A stretch of 64,000 nt of DNA from the NCBI RefSeq assembly GCF_001704115.1, contig NZ_CP016895.1, positions 3,100,001 through 3,164,000 on the forward strand. Reading direction: 5' to 3'. Position numbers and translations under genes: made by a program. Under the pieces are notes generated by a model, which saw only the letters and a list, made by a program, of their open reading frames with translations, made no database searches and was not told the origin of the DNA. The stretch comes from Acinetobacter larvae (GTDB lineage: Bacteria > Pseudomonadota > Gammaproteobacteria > Pseudomonadales > Moraxellaceae). This document shows positions 37,505-47,936 of the stretch, in pieces (within the stretch, counting starts at the first letter, position 1; every line of letters starts with the position of its first letter).

Positions 37505-38626
37505 CTATACAATCATTTTACGACCTTCTTGAATACAATAAAACGGACCCATCAGCTTCGATGAGTTTTTCAAGACTTGTTGAAGATCAAATTCAGGTTG
37601 ATCACGTAACTCATCTGTCAGTTGATAACTACGATAATGAATTGCAAGAGAGCGCTTAGCTTGTAAATCCAAATGGGCTTGAAATGCATCTTGTGGATTC
37701 ATATGCATATAGCGTAGTAATTCGCGCGGCGCATAAGCACCGATCGGCAATAAAGCCAAACGAGGGGCACCAAGCCTGCGATGCAAATCTTTAAAATGAT
37801 CTGCGTAGCCGGTATCGCCAGCAAAATAACAATAATCTTGGTCTGTTTGAATACAGAATGCTCCCCATAAGGCAGCATTTTCATCTCGCATGCCCCGACC
37901 AGAACCATGCTGAGCAGGCGTATAAATAATTTTTAAATCTTTAAAAATCGCAGATTGCCACCAATCCATTTCCATGACTTTAAAATGTTTTGGTAAATAA
38001 TAGCCATTGCCAAGCCCTGTATAAATCGGCATTTCAAAGCGCTGATGCAACCAATTTAAAGTAGCAAGGTCCATATGGTCATAGTGATTATGGCTCAATA
38101 AGACTGCATGTATTTCTGGTAGCTGTTCTAAAGCCAAACCAGCTGGAATCGCTCGTTTGGGTCCAAGACCTTGTTTAGGGCTGACATAATCAGCCCAAAC
38201 AGGATCGGTTAAAATATTATAGCGACCAATTTGTAATAACACGGTGGCATGTCCAACAAACCAAACCTGCCAATCGTCTAAATTGGCATGTGGTCGATTT
38301 TGAGGCAAAGACTGCATTCGGCTATAGCGTTCAGTTAATGCCTGTTGATAATCCACCTGCCAAGTATTGGATTTACGCAGCAGAACCCATTTAAGCAATT
38401 TGGCTTTTGCAGTAGGTGCCCATGGCGATTGCGTGATATTGATAAAATGTCGACCATTATGATGCTGAAGATCTGTAGCTGAATACTTTGGGGATGCCAT
38501 TAAATGCCCTAAGCAGGATTCAGTTGGTAGGCGATAGTGCAAGGCATCGACCGAGTTGTGCTGTTGTAAATCGATTGTATTCGGCGCTGCTGTTAGCAAC
38601 TGTTCCAATTCCACCTTTTTTGACAT
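37505..38626 (-). CDS. Metallo-beta-lactamase-fold hydrolase (NAPE-PLD/UlaG-like)
   Basis: 373 aa from ATG 38626, with GGA 7-9 nt upstream; a GTG at 38641 would add five residues. The MBL signature is AVLLSHNHYDHMDLATLNWL (HxHxDH), followed by YTPAQHGSGRG, CYFAGDTGYADHF and LAIHYRSYQLTDE as later metal ligands. VWFVGHATVLLQIGRYNILTD is typical of the lipid-phosphodiesterase (NAPE-PLD-like) branch. No signal peptide or anchor is obvious. Substrate unknown. Convergent with catalase. Confidence 0.87.
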   Translation of the reverse strand: MSKKVELEQLLTAAPNTIDLQQHNSVDALHYRLPTESCLGHLMASPKYSATDLQHHNGRHFINITQSPWAPTAKAKLLKWVLLRKSNTWQVDYQQALTERYSRMQSLPQNRPHANLDDWQVWFVGHATVLLQIGRYNILTDPVWADYVSPKQGLGPKRAIPAGLALEQLPEIHAVLLSHNHYDHMDLATLNWLHQRFEMPIYTGLGNGYYLPKHFKVMEMDWWQSAIFKDLKIIYTPAQHGSGRGMRDENAALWGAFCIQTDQDYCYFAGDTGYADHFKDLHRRLGAPRLALLPIGAYAPRELLRYMHMNPQDAFQAHLDLQAKRSLAIHYRSYQLTDELRDQPEFDLQQVLKNSSKLMGPFYCIQEGRKMIV

Positions 38627-38641
38627 GATTCGTCCAATCAC

Positions 38642-39192
38642 CCTTACTTGATCAACAGATTAGATCTATACCTAAAATTTCAATTGTCTTGATGTCCACT
38701 ATGGCATGACATCACAACATCAGTTGCTTGATCTAAAATGCTAAAAGTATTTTATTTCAAATATATAAATTTAAAGATATCCAGAGTATGCAATACATTA
38801 AAAGCGATTGACTTGGCTGAATCCTTCAAACAGCACAGTCACTGACTATTTTATTGCTTATCGATCCTTCAGCTAAGCGTAATCAATCATAGGAATCAAT
38901 ACTTTAACTATAATTTAGCGATTTTGTATTACATCGTAACTTTTTATTTTTGCATGACTGCTCACTGGGCAACTTAAGCTTTTTTTACACTATTAGCGAT
39001 TACAACACTATATTAGCCATTGCACCATTGAGCCACACACACATCCAAATAACTTCAGCATCCAAATAACTTCAGCATCCAAACAACTTTAGCACCCCAA
39101 TAACCAATACCGCGGCACAAACGTTCGCTATTATGAACTGTCACCAACCATTATAAAAAAATAAAATATTAAAATACGCTCATCATTGCACG
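38642..39192. other. Intergenic region with short tandem repeats
   Basis: 550 bases without a supportable gene. It contains a run of 17-bp direct repeats at 39042-39105 and AT-rich sequence that should include the promoter of the MBL gene at its left side. No RNA gene is recognised. Confidence 0.5.
39042..39105. repeat. 17-bp tandem repeat, about 3.7 copies
   Basis: Unit catccaaataacttcag is perfect twice (39042-39058, 39059-39075), then catccaaacaactttag, then a partial copy. Confidence 0.85.
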
Positions 39193-39858
39193 CTAACACA
39201 AAGCATGAATACGACTCAATAAAGTCTGGTGTAATTGGGCAATACTATCGACGATTGCCAAAGGCTGATACTGCGCTAGGGTGGCAACATCATGTACACC
39301 ATAGCTCACGCCAATCCGTGGCATAGAAATATTTCTTGCCATTTCAAGATCATAGCTAGTATCTCCAACCAAAATAGCTTGCTGAGCATGACATCCCGTC
39401 TCGGCTAGAATTTCTTGGAGCATTAATGGGTCTGGCTTAGATTTGGTTTCACTGGCAGCACGTGTCACCGCAAAAAGATCTTGGCTTTGCGTATGGGCTA
39501 AAACACGGTCTAAACCACGACGGCTTTTACCTGTTGCCACGGCCAATAACACCCCGCGTTGATCGAGATCTTGTAATAACTCAGCAACACCATCAAACCA
39601 CTGATCTTGTTGTGAATGCTGGGGATAATGTGCAGCATAGCTATTGAGTAAATCCTGATGAAGCTCAGGAACTTGTGGAAATAAACGCTGCATAACTTCT
39701 GGTAAGCCAAGACCAATTATGCTTTTAGCATCATCTGGATGTAAAGGTTGCTGATATTGTGCTGCAACAAACAAAAGACTGGCTACAATTTGATCGACCG
39801 AATTAAACAATGTGCCATCCCAATCAAAAATAACCAGTTTTACTGCTGTATCCACCAT
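39193..39858 (-). CDS. HAD-superfamily phosphatase, phosphoglycolate-phosphatase-like
   Basis: 221 aa from ATG 39858 (GAG 7 nt upstream; a TTG at 39870 is in frame but less likely). Motif I is VIFDWDGTLFNS (D12, D14), motif II is VAVATGKSRRGLD, motif III is KSKPDPLMLQEIL and motif IV is AILVGDTSYDLEMA. A helical cap sits between I and II, as in Gph-type subfamily IA enzymes. It lies just downstream of rluC in the same direction (54 bases), the order seen next to rne in other Pseudomonadales. The substrate is not determinable; gph itself is possible. Confidence 0.88.
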   Translation of the reverse strand: MVDTAVKLVIFDWDGTLFNSVDQIVASLLFVAAQYQQPLHPDDAKSIIGLGLPEVMQRLFPQVPELHQDLLNSYAAHYPQHSQQDQWFDGVAELLQDLDQRGVLLAVATGKSRRGLDRVLAHTQSQDLFAVTRAASETKSKPDPLMLQEILAETGCHAQQAILVGDTSYDLEMARNISMPRIGVSYGVHDVATLAQYQPLAIVDSIAQLHQTLLSRIHALC

Positions 39859-39912
39859 ATTTATACTCAAAGTCCAAGATTCATAGCAACAGACATCATA
39901 GGCGATCAGACA

Positions 39913-40845
39913 TTAATGAGCCAGTTGCAATTGCTGCAATAACTGCTGCATATCTTCAGGCATTGCAGCTTCGATTACGGGATAACCAGGAATTTCCAAG
40001 CGCATAGCATGTAAACATAAGCGTTTCGGCGCTGGTCCTTGGTAATTAAACTGATGACCATACTTATCATCCCCCAATAGCGGATGACCAATACTCAGCC
40101 CATGCACACGAATTTGATGAGTACGTCCAGATAGAGGAGAAGCATGCACCAAACTAGCGTGTTTGAAACGTTGCACAACGCGCCATTGCGTTTGACTTGG
40201 CTTACCATCTTTCGATACCCGCACACGGCGTTCGCCATTGGCAAGTTCGTAGCGTAATAAAGGTGCATCAATCAATTGCTGATCCAAACTGACCTGCCCT
40301 TTTACAATGGCAGCATAAGTCTTGGAAATATTGTGAGAACGTAGCAGATCTTGCAACGTTTTCAAGGTACTACGTTTTTTACTAATCATCACCAAACCCG
40401 AAGTATCTCGGTCAATCCGATGAATCAATTCAAGATATTTTTTACCAGTCGCAGCTCTTAAGGCTTCGATCAAACCATAGTTAACACCACTACCGCCATG
40501 CACGGCAATCCCTGATGGTTTATTGACGACCAATAGCCCTTCATCTTCATAAACAATACGTTGCAATAAACTATTGGCGAATTGATCGGATAGCACAATA
40601 GCGTCTGCTTGTTTTTGCTCATAGCGTATCGGTGCCACACGAATTTGATCGGCAAGTTGTAGTTTCGTTTCAGCTTTGATGCGTTTTTTATTGACACGCA
40701 CTTGCCCTTCACGAATCAAGCGATAAATACGACTTTTCGGTACACCTTTGAGTCGACTAAATAAAAAATTGTCTATTCGTTGTCCAACTTGATGTTCATC
40801 AACGTCAAACCAAGTGACACTTTGCCACTGCTGTGAGGAATTCAT
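39913..40845 (-). CDS. rluC: 23S rRNA pseudouridine synthase RluC
   Basis: 310 aa. Modifies 23S rRNA uridines (955, 2504 and 2580 in E. coli). An S4 RNA-binding domain (RIDNFLFSRLKGVPKSRIYR) is followed by the RluA-family catalytic domain with LIHRIDRDTSGLVMISK (catalytic D145) and SGRTHQIRVHGLSIGHPLLG. It diverges from rne, a conserved arrangement, and forms a probable two-gene unit with the HAD phosphatase gene. Confidence 0.94.
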   Translation of the reverse strand: MNSSQQWQSVTWFDVDEHQVGQRIDNFLFSRLKGVPKSRIYRLIREGQVRVNKKRIKAETKLQLADQIRVAPIRYEQKQADAIVLSDQFANSLLQRIVYEDEGLLVVNKPSGIAVHGGSGVNYGLIEALRAATGKKYLELIHRIDRDTSGLVMISKKRSTLKTLQDLLRSHNISKTYAAIVKGQVSLDQQLIDAPLLRYELANGERRVRVSKDGKPSQTQWRVVQRFKHASLVHASPLSGRTHQIRVHGLSIGHPLLGDDKYGHQFNYQGPAPKRLCLHAMRLEIPGYPVIEAAMPEDMQQLLQQLQLAH

Positions 40846-41589
40846 AGAGTTACTCAGTGCATAAAAAGAATTTGATTAAAACTTGAACATTTAGATCATG
40901 TTTTTCACAAGAATATTTCGTTTAACCCATAGGCAGAACTATTTTGGTTTGCTATAGTCAACCCACGGATACCGCCGTAATAGAGTTAGGCTTTAGTCAT
41001 TTCATATCCTGAAATCTAAAACTAAAACACTGACTCGCTGCAAACTCGGAAAGGTCCCCAAAGAATACGCCGACGCCGAAGGCTTATTATATCGGTAAAA
41101 ACACAAACTGTTAGGTTTAATTGTGCTTTTGTACATAAATCGACATGTTGAAAAAATGATGATGCCAACTGCTATGTTGGTTTTTAAATGTAAACTGATA
41201 CACATCAGAAGTGATTGCTGTTGTGTGTTTTCAGGATACAAGTGACTGAAGCATTGGAATTGTTTCCTTGTAAAGATACGACGATCATTCCGTATCAAGA
41301 GCAACTGCTCAACCAGCAGCCAATCTTCGAGCAAAGGACAGTGAAAGTTAACCATCCAATACACCACTTGTTTTACCAGTGAAAATACCGACAACTCAGG
41401 TCGTGGAGATAGTGCCAATTACACTATACGCTATTACAAGAGCCAGCCTATTGCCTGCTCATTGGCAACCTACCCATCATCCAGATATTCACCAAATATT
41501 TGCGTGATCAGGGTTTCGTGCATCTTGTCAGCTATACACCGTCGAGTCTAAGCAATTGACTGTTGTGGGTCACTATTAGGTATTACCCC
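40846..41589. promoter_or_regulatory. Long leader/promoter region between rluC and rne
   Basis: 744 bases between divergent starts. In studied bacteria the rne 5' UTR is long and structured and lets RNase E control its own mRNA; the size here fits such a leader. A TATAGT -10-like hexamer lies near 40957-40962 on the plus strand, which would make a leader of about 620 nt. No recognised RNA family was identified by eye. A 138-aa minus-strand ORF inside (41002-41418) is not supported. Confidence 0.5.
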
Positions 41590-44500
41590 ATGAAACGTAT
41601 GTTGATTAATGCAACACATGCTGAAGAGGTTCGTGTTGCACTTATCACTGGTCAAAGACTTTACGATTTTGACTTAGAAAACCGTACCCGCGAACAAAAA
41701 AAAGCAAACATTTATAAAGGGCACGTGACTCGTGTCGAACCTTCTCTAGAAGCCGTCTTTGTTGAATACGGTGCTGGTCGTCAAGGCTTCTTGTCGATGC
41801 GTGAAATTGCCAACAGTTATCTCAAATCAGATCCACGCCAAAACACTAATATTCGTGAATTAATTAGCGAAGGTACAGAGTTATTGGTACAAGTTGAGAA
41901 AGAAGAACGTGGCAATAAAGGCGCGGCACTGTCGACTTATATTTCTTTGGCTGGGCGCTATTTGGTCTTGATGCCCAACAATGCCAAAGGCGGTGGAATT
42001 AGCCGTCAAATTTCTGGTGCTGTTCGTGACGAACTCAAAGAAATGTTGGCATCGCTCAATGTTCCACGTGGGATGAGTGTGATTGTGCGTACTGCAGGCA
42101 TTGGTCGCACGCAAGAAGAATTGCAACTCGATTTACAACATCTACTCGACCTATGGCATCAAATCCAAAATACTGCCAGTTCTGGTCCATCACCGATGTT
42201 GGTTCACCAAGAAGCTGGCGTGGTTACCCGCGCAATTCGTGACTATTTACGTGACGATGTTTCGGAAATTCTCATTGATAATGAACAAGCTTATAATGAA
42301 GCACATAACTTCATCAAAGCGGTCATGCCCAATCAATTAGAAAAATTACAGACTTATACTTTAAATGAGCCTTTATTTGCGCACTTTGGGATTGAAAGTC
42401 AAATCCAAACGGCCTATGAACGCGAAGTGAAACTGCCCTCTGGCGGTTCGATTGTCATCGATCAAACTGAAGCCTTGGTTTCAATCGATATCAACTCTGC
42501 CAAATCTACCCGCGGCCACGATGTCGAAGAAACCGCGCTCAGCACCAACCTCGAAGCTGCTGAAGAAATTGCACGTCAATTGCGCCTGCGTGATATTGGC
42601 GGTTTGGTGGTGATTGACTTTATCGACATGTCCAAAGAACGTAACCAACGCATGGTTGAAGCCAAACTGCGCGAAGCGACGCAAAGTGATCGTGCGCGTA
42701 TTCAATTTGGTCAATTATCACGCTTTGGTCTAATGGAAATGAGTCGTCAACGCTTACGTCCATCGCTAGAAGAAGCGACGGGTTATGTTTGCCCACGCTG
42801 TCATGGTACTGGCATGGTTCGTGACCTACGCTCATTGTCATTATCAATTATGCGTAAAGTTGAAGAAATTGCTTTACGTGAACGCCAAGGTGAAGTGCAA
42901 GTTGAAGTGCCTGTTGAAATTGCAGCCTTTTTACTCAACGAAAAACGTCACAGTTTGGTCTATCTCGAACAAACCTCAAATGTACGTGTGACTGTTTTAC
43001 CACACCCTCATTTAGAAACACCGCATTATCAAATTACCTTCAATCCTGAAGGCTTTGCACCAAGTAGCTATGAACGTACTGAAGCAACACGTTTAAGCGA
43101 AAAAGAATTGGGTTACGAATCGACACACTGGCATTTAGAAGATGAAGCAGTACATGCCCCTGTGATCACCCCAGCAGCAGAAAAACCGATTCGCAATAAT
43201 CAACCAAAAGCCGTGGCTGCAGCGGCGACCCCAGCAGCGACAGCCGCAAGTCCTTGTGCTTGGTTAGAAAATTTATTTGTACAAAAACAAGCCAGCACAG
43301 TAGACCAATCTCGCTCTGCACACAATGCAGCCGCCGCGATTGAGCAAATGGTCAACAATGGCGCTGTTAGCCGTGGTCAATATGGTCAAATTGATCGTAC
43401 AGCTGTTGTTGCACCGGTAGCAGCTGCACCTGTTGCCGTCGACCAAAATGCGTATTTAGCAACACCGCATGTGGCGAAAACTGAGCGTGATTATCCAGAA
43501 AAAGCGCCAGAGCGTGAAGAACGCAGTAATCATCGCAACAGAAAACGTAGCAAGCAAAAAGAACCACGTGAACAAGTACAAGAGCCTGTACTGCCGCATG
43601 AAGAGCTCAATAACAATCGTGCTGAATCACGTCAAGACAACCGTGAGCAAAAGCGTCAACAGCACAAACAACGCCAACAGCAAGTCGCTACGCAAGAGGC
43701 ACATGAGCAATCCGCTACAACGGAACAAGCTGTGCCACGCCGTGATCGTCAATCACAACGTCCACAACGTCCGAACCGTCAGCGCGACAACAGCGTACTC
43801 AACAACAATGCAGCGGCAACAGCTGCGACAACAGCCCCAACGGCTCCTGTCGTAGTAGCAGAAGCAGCAACCACGCCTGCGAATACTGCTGAAAAACCAA
43901 TCTTGCATGTTGAAATGGTTGATGCACCTAAAAATGAAATGATGCCAACGGCATTGATCATTAACATTGACAAACAACAAAGTGAAATTGTTGCGCTCAA
44001 TGCCAACCTACCTGTGAGTGCACCCGTCGTCGCAGAAGCAGCACATGTAGCAGCAACTGAGCTTACCGCAGCGACACCTGCTGCAGCCGTGCAAAAGAAA
44101 GCGGAGAAAAAACCTGAAGTTGTCGCGGAAGAGCCTCAACGTCGTGCCAGCAATGATCCACGCTCACGTCGTCAACAACGCGTGCAACACAAAAACAAAG
44201 CACTAGCACCCCAAAAGCCCAATCCGTCACAAGTACCGACCTTGTCAAACTACACCATTGGCAGTTTAATCCGCCATGTCTATGGTGAGGACTGTTCCGT
44301 ACTGATTGAGCAATTTGGTTTAATCGCTACCTTTAACCGTGCCCTCAGTAAATTTAGTGATGAGTATTTTGCACAACAACAGGTGCAGCAACCGACTCAA
44401 GCCGCGCCTGAGAGCAAACCCGTTACACGTGATGTAGCGATTAGCAAAGCACAGCCTGAAGCACAACCAGCTGCAGTATTAGACTTGGTTCCACCAACGG

Positions 44501-45255
44501 CAGCAGCAACCAAACGTGTTGCCAATGACCCGCGTGAACGTCGTCGTCTTGCCAAATTGGCAGCCGAACAAGCCTTTGTGCAGTCAAAACAGGCCTTGAC
44601 GGCAGCTAAGACAGAAGAAGTTGCTGAGAAAACTGAAACTGTAGCCAACGCGGCAGAGCTGAGCGCAAAAACTGCCGCCACAGTCGCAGCAGAACCTGCA
44701 ACGGCTCAGCTAGAAACAGTTGCTGAAAGCACGCGAGCAACTGAAGTGGGCACAGCCGCAGAAGCGGTAACAGAGCACCTTGCCAATGATGCAGACACAA
44801 CTGCAGCCACTACAGCGGAAGCTGTAGCAGTTGCTGAAAAGCCTGCTACAACACGCGCACCAGCAGTACGCCCAGCGCCTGCTGCGTCAAGTAGCGCAGA
44901 AGTGGAGGTGGCAAACGCTACTGCAGAAGCAGCTGTAGCCACTCCAACAGCGGATCTTGCCACAACCGAAAGCGCTAATGTGCAAAGTAGCGAAGCGCCA
45001 ACCGCTGAAGCACCAGCCACACCTGTTGCAGCACCAGCCAAGACCCGAAGTACAGCCAAAGCACGTAGTAGCAAAGCTGCTGCTGCCAAAACCGCTGCGG
45101 TGGTCGAAAATGCTGCTGAACAACAGCAAGATTTAGCATTGGACAAAGCACAAGCAAGTCCAGCACAAGCTGCCGATGCTGAAGCAGAAAAACCAGCACG
45201 CCCACGTCGTCCACGTGGTCGTCCACCGAAAAAAGCAACGCCTACTGCGGAGTAA
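41590..45255 (+). CDS. rne: Ribonuclease E
   Basis: 1,221 aa from ATG 41590; the start nine codons upstream is rejected because [19 protein letters not shown] is the canonical N terminus. The S1 domain (~35-125) is followed by a 5' sensor and an RNase H-like part, and the DNase I-like catalytic site with D300 ([15 protein letters not shown]) and D343 ([15 protein letters not shown]). Zn-link cysteines are C401 and C404 in CPRCHGTG. Residues from ~520 are a long low-complexity scaffold, Ala/Glu/Gln/Arg-rich, with arginine-rich RNA-binding segments and a repeated NDPRxRR motif (~855 and ~980), ending in [13 protein letters not shown]. It is longer than the E. coli protein (1,061 aa), mostly in the scaffold. 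It cuts single-stranded AU-rich RNA and organises the degradosome. Confidence 0.97.
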   Translation: MKRMLINATHAEEVRVALITGQRLYDFDLENRTREQKKANIYKGHVTRVEPSLEAVFVEYGAGRQGFLSMREIANSYLKSDPRQNTNIRELISEGTELLVQVEKEERGNKGAALSTYISLAGRYLVLMPNNAKGGGISRQISGAVRDELKEMLASLNVPRGMSVIVRTAGIGRTQEELQLDLQHLLDLWHQIQNTASSGPSPMLVHQEAGVVTRAIRDYLRDDVSEILIDNEQAYNEAHNFIKAVMPNQLEKLQTYTLNEPLFAHFGIESQIQTAYEREVKLPSGGSIVIDQTEALVSIDINSAKSTRGHDVEETALSTNLEAAEEIARQLRLRDIGGLVVIDFIDMSKERNQRMVEAKLREATQSDRARIQFGQLSRFGLMEMSRQRLRPSLEEATGYVCPRCHGTGMVRDLRSLSLSIMRKVEEIALRERQGEVQVEVPVEIAAFLLNEKRHSLVYLEQTSNVRVTVLPHPHLETPHYQITFNPEGFAPSSYERTEATRLSEKELGYESTHWHLEDEAVHAPVITPAAEKPIRNNQPKAVAAAATPAATAASPCAWLENLFVQKQASTVDQSRSAHNAAAAIEQMVNNGAVSRGQYGQIDRTAVVAPVAAAPVAVDQNAYLATPHVAKTERDYPEKAPEREERSNHRNRKRSKQKEPREQVQEPVLPHEELNNNRAESRQDNREQKRQQHKQRQQQVATQEAHEQSATTEQAVPRRDRQSQRPQRPNRQRDNSVLNNNAAATAATTAPTAPVVVAEAATTPANTAEKPILHVEMVDAPKNEMMPTALIINIDKQQSEIVALNANLPVSAPVVAEAAHVAATELTAATPAAAVQKKAEKKPEVVAEEPQRRASNDPRSRRQQRVQHKNKALAPQKPNPSQVPTLSNYTIGSLIRHVYGEDCSVLIEQFGLIATFNRALSKFSDEYFAQQQVQQPTQAAPESKPVTRDVAISKAQPEAQPAAVLDLVPPTAAATKRVANDPRERRRLAKLAAEQAFVQSKQALTAAKTEEVAEKTETVANAAELSAKTAATVAAEPATAQLETVAESTRATEVGTAAEAVTEHLANDADTTAATTAEAVAVAEKPATTRAPAVRPAPAASSSAEVEVANATAEAAVATPTADLATTESANVQSSEAPTAEAPATPVAAPAKTRSTAKARSSKAAAAKTAAVVENAAEQQQDLALDKAQASPAQAADAEAEKPARPRRPRGRPPKKATPTAE

Positions 45256-45285
45256 AGCGTTTACTTTTTTGAGCTAAAAAAATCG

Positions 45286-45318
45286 AACCTAGCCATTCCG
45301 ATGGCTAGGTTTTTTTTG
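45286..45318 (+). terminator. Intrinsic terminator of rne
   Basis: Perfect 11-bp stem aacctagccat / atggctaggtt, loop tccg, then a long T tract. Confidence 0.93.
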
Positions 45319-45516
45319 TATTTTGATGAATTAGGTTGATTGCACTACAACAAAAAGATTAAAACCTAATAATATCAAAAAACTTGCATAGATTTGCCCA
45401 TATATAAAAGCTACTGATCACGTATTGAGAATGAGACGAAGTGCAACACTGTTGATTCGTATCAATTTAAATCAAAATATAGCGTAGCTTATACATCCAA
45501 ATCAGATAGGATAGAC

Positions 45517-47358
45517 ATGAATCAGACTAAACAATCAGACCTCATTGGTTTCACCGATGTTGCAGCAAAATTACCTAAGTTCCTCAATAAAGTTCCACAT
45601 ATTGTCAGTGGTCTAAAACAAGCTTACTTAAGGACACCCAATACTGCCGCAGGTCTCGGTTTAGCTTTTGAAAGAGCCGTCAAACGAGCTCCCCAAACCA
45701 TTGCATTGCGCTACGAACAACAACAATATAGCTATCAAGCGCTCAATGAGTGGTCTAATCAAATTGCACATTTCTTTTTGGCAGCAGGATTGCAAAAAGG
45801 TGATGTGATTGCAGTCATGTTAGAAAATCGTTCCGAGTTGATTGCAACGGTCATCGCCTTGGCAAAAATTGGGGTGATCTCCGCCTTACAAAATACCGCT
45901 CAACGTGGTCGAGTGCTCAGCCACAGCATTAACTTAGTCAAAGCACGTGCGGTGATTGTCGGGGAAGAATGCCGCAGTGCAATAGATGAAATTCGCCAAG
46001 ACTTAAGCACAGCACACGATCATTTCTATTGGTTTGCCGACCAAGCCACGGTAGAAGATCATGGCATCGCGCCATTTAACTATCAAAACTTGGCCGAGAA
46101 GATCATCCCTTTTGCGACCTTTAATGTCCCCACCACCCAAAGTGTCAAAGGCAAAGACGGTTTATTTTATATTTATACATCGGGCACCACCGGTTTACCC
46201 AAAGCCGTCATCTTTAGTAATAGTCGCTGGGCACTAGCATATGGCACTTATGGTCATATTCTTGATCTCAATCAACAAGATGTTATGTATTGCACCCTAC
46301 CGCTCTACCATGCGACAGGCATCGTGGTGTGCTGGTGTGGGGTGATTGCAGGGAGTGCAACCTTTGTGATTCGCCGTAAATACTCAACCAGTGCATTCTG
46401 GCGTGATGTTGCAACCTATAATGTCTCTGCCATCGGCTATGTCGGCGAGCTATGTCGCTATCTACTCGATGCACCGACAAGCGAGCTAGATCAAAGTCAT
46501 CGCGTACGCAAAATGATTGGTAATGGTATGCGCCCCACCATCTGGCAGAATTTTAAGCAACGCTTTGGGATTGAGGAGGTTTTAGAACTCTACGCGTCTA
46601 GTGAAGGCAATGTCGGTTTTAGTAATGTCTTTAATTTTGACAATACCGTTGGCTTCTCCCCTACACCTTATGCGGTGGTTCAATACGACAAAGCAAAAGA
46701 TGAAGTGATTCGAGACAAGAAAGGTCACTGTATAAAAGTAAAAAAAGGCGAAGTAGGGTTATTGATTGGAAAAATAACCAAGCGCTCACCTTTTGATGGC
46801 TATACAGATCCTGAAAAAAATAAAGCCGTGATTATGAAAAATGTCTTTAAATCTGGCGATGCTTATTTTATTACCGGTGACTTAGTCCGTGACTTAGGTT
46901 TTCGTCATGCACAATTCGTTGACCGCCTAGGAGATACCTTCCGCTGGAAAGGTGAAAATGTATCGACCACAGAAGTTGAAAATATCTGTAGCGAATATCC
47001 GAAGTTACAAGAAGCTGTGGTCTATGGCGTAGAAATTCCATATACCGATGGTCGAGCAGGTATGGCAACCATCACCTTGCACCCCAATACCCACTTAGAC
47101 TCCCAAGATCTCAGTCAGATGTATATCGATTTCAAAAAAAACCTACCCGCTTATGCTGTGCCGTTATTCTTGAGAGTGCAATCTCAACTTGAAACCACAG
47201 GAACTTTTAAATATCAGAAAAGTAAATTAAAGCAACAAGGCTTCGATCCAATGCAAATTTCTGATCCACTGTATGTTTTATTGCCAAATGAATCGACCTA
47301 TACCCTGCTCGATGCTGAGATATTTAAAAATATTCAGCAACAGCAATACCGTTTTTAG
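45517..47358 (+). CDS. Long/very-long-chain acyl-CoA synthetase (FATP/FadD6-like)
   Basis: 613 aa, ANL superfamily. Activates fatty acids with ATP and CoA. The P-loop-like motif is FYIYTSGTTGLPKAV; further motifs are LPLYHATGIVVCWCGVIAGS, GNGMRPTIWQNFKQRFGIEE, ELYASSEGNVG, and the hinge/A8 region YFITGDLVRDLGFRHAQFVD with GDTFRWKGENVSTTEVE. The last two plus LYHATG point to the FATP-type branch rather than FadD. No transmembrane signal is clear apart from hydrophobic patches. The gene stands alone after the rne terminator; SD is weak (GATAGG ~6 nt upstream). Role probably uptake or activation of exogenous fatty acids. Confidence 0.9.
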   Translation: MNQTKQSDLIGFTDVAAKLPKFLNKVPHIVSGLKQAYLRTPNTAAGLGLAFERAVKRAPQTIALRYEQQQYSYQALNEWSNQIAHFFLAAGLQKGDVIAVMLENRSELIATVIALAKIGVISALQNTAQRGRVLSHSINLVKARAVIVGEECRSAIDEIRQDLSTAHDHFYWFADQATVEDHGIAPFNYQNLAEKIIPFATFNVPTTQSVKGKDGLFYIYTSGTTGLPKAVIFSNSRWALAYGTYGHILDLNQQDVMYCTLPLYHATGIVVCWCGVIAGSATFVIRRKYSTSAFWRDVATYNVSAIGYVGELCRYLLDAPTSELDQSHRVRKMIGNGMRPTIWQNFKQRFGIEEVLELYASSEGNVGFSNVFNFDNTVGFSPTPYAVVQYDKAKDEVIRDKKGHCIKVKKGEVGLLIGKITKRSPFDGYTDPEKNKAVIMKNVFKSGDAYFITGDLVRDLGFRHAQFVDRLGDTFRWKGENVSTTEVENICSEYPKLQEAVVYGVEIPYTDGRAGMATITLHPNTHLDSQDLSQMYIDFKKNLPAYAVPLFLRVQSQLETTGTFKYQKSKLKQQGFDPMQISDPLYVLLPNESTYTLLDAEIFKNIQQQQYRF

Positions 47359-47440
47359 TTGCTTTTGCACGTTTTTTAGCAAGAAAAACACCAAATTGCA
47401 TTATTTATAATCAAACAAGAAAAAGTCTTATATTTTTTAC

Positions 47441-47478
47441 TTGCGCTCGTTCGAGATGCTGCTACAATACGCAGCATC
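47441..47478 (+). promoter_or_regulatory. Putative tRNA-Lys promoter with an inverted repeat around the -10
   Basis: TTGCGC (47441-47446), a 16-nt spacer and TACAAT (47463-47468) form a plausible sigma-70 promoter ~15-20 nt before the first tRNA. The -10 lies in the 8-nt centre of a perfect inverted repeat, gatgctgc / gcagcatc. Confidence 0.55.
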
Positions 47479-47488
47479 AAAACGAGAT

Positions 47489-47564
47489 GGGTCGTTAGCT
47501 CAGCTGGTAGAGCAGCGGACTTTTAATCCGTTGGTCCCGCGTTCGAATCGCGGACGACCCACCA
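47489..47564 (+). tRNA. tRNA-Lys (anticodon TTT), copy 1
   Basis: 76 nt with CCA encoded. Acceptor stem GGGTCGT/ACGACCC, D-arm AGCTCAGCTGGTAGAGC, anticodon stem-loop CGGACTTTTAATCCG (anticodon TTT), T-arm with GTTCGAATC. Confidence 0.98.
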
Positions 47565-47584
47565 TCTACCGTTTTGACAATTTT

Positions 47585-47660
47585 GGGTCGTTAGCTCAGC
47601 TGGTAGAGCAGCGGACTTTTAATCCGTTGGTCCCGCGTTCGAATCGCGGACGACCCACCA
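47585..47660 (+). tRNA. tRNA-Lys (anticodon TTT), copy 2
   Basis: Identical 76-nt sequence to copy 1, 20 bases downstream, without a separate promoter visible. It is probably cotranscribed with copy 1 and released by processing. Confidence 0.98.
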
Positions 47661-47668
47661 AGATTCTA

Positions 47669-47699
47669 AAAAGCCTATCACCTTGTGATGGGCTTTTTT
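47669..47699 (+). terminator. Intrinsic terminator of the tRNA-Lys pair
   Basis: agcctatcac / gtgatgggct (one wobble), loop ctt, T tract. Confidence 0.88.
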
Positions 47700-47936
47700 C
47701 TTATCTGTTTTCTTATTTTCTTATCTATTTTCTTCTGTATGTTCTGATCTGCATTTTTAAAGCCCACATACCAACAGCAGTTATTAGGTGAAGATTGACA
47801 TGAAATGAAAGCTAAAAAATGCAAGCTAGAAGTCATAAAGCTAAAACACTTCGCCTCCCCCAATACCCATAGGGTTGATCACATTGAACACAGCGAGTAC
47901 AACAACATAACATCTGGAATAAGAGATCGCGAAGCG

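Noticed and set aside
41002..41418. 138-aa minus-strand ORF in the rne leader
   Set aside because: Composition resembles noncoding DNA, no SD, no family, and it sits in an expected regulatory leader.
44706..45146. 146-aa Ala/Ser-rich minus-strand ORF within rne
   Set aside because: Antisense mirror of the Ala-rich RNase E scaffold.
47441..47791. 116-aa ORF across the tRNA-Lys genes
   Set aside because: Internal repeat of the peptide comes from the duplicated tRNA sequence.
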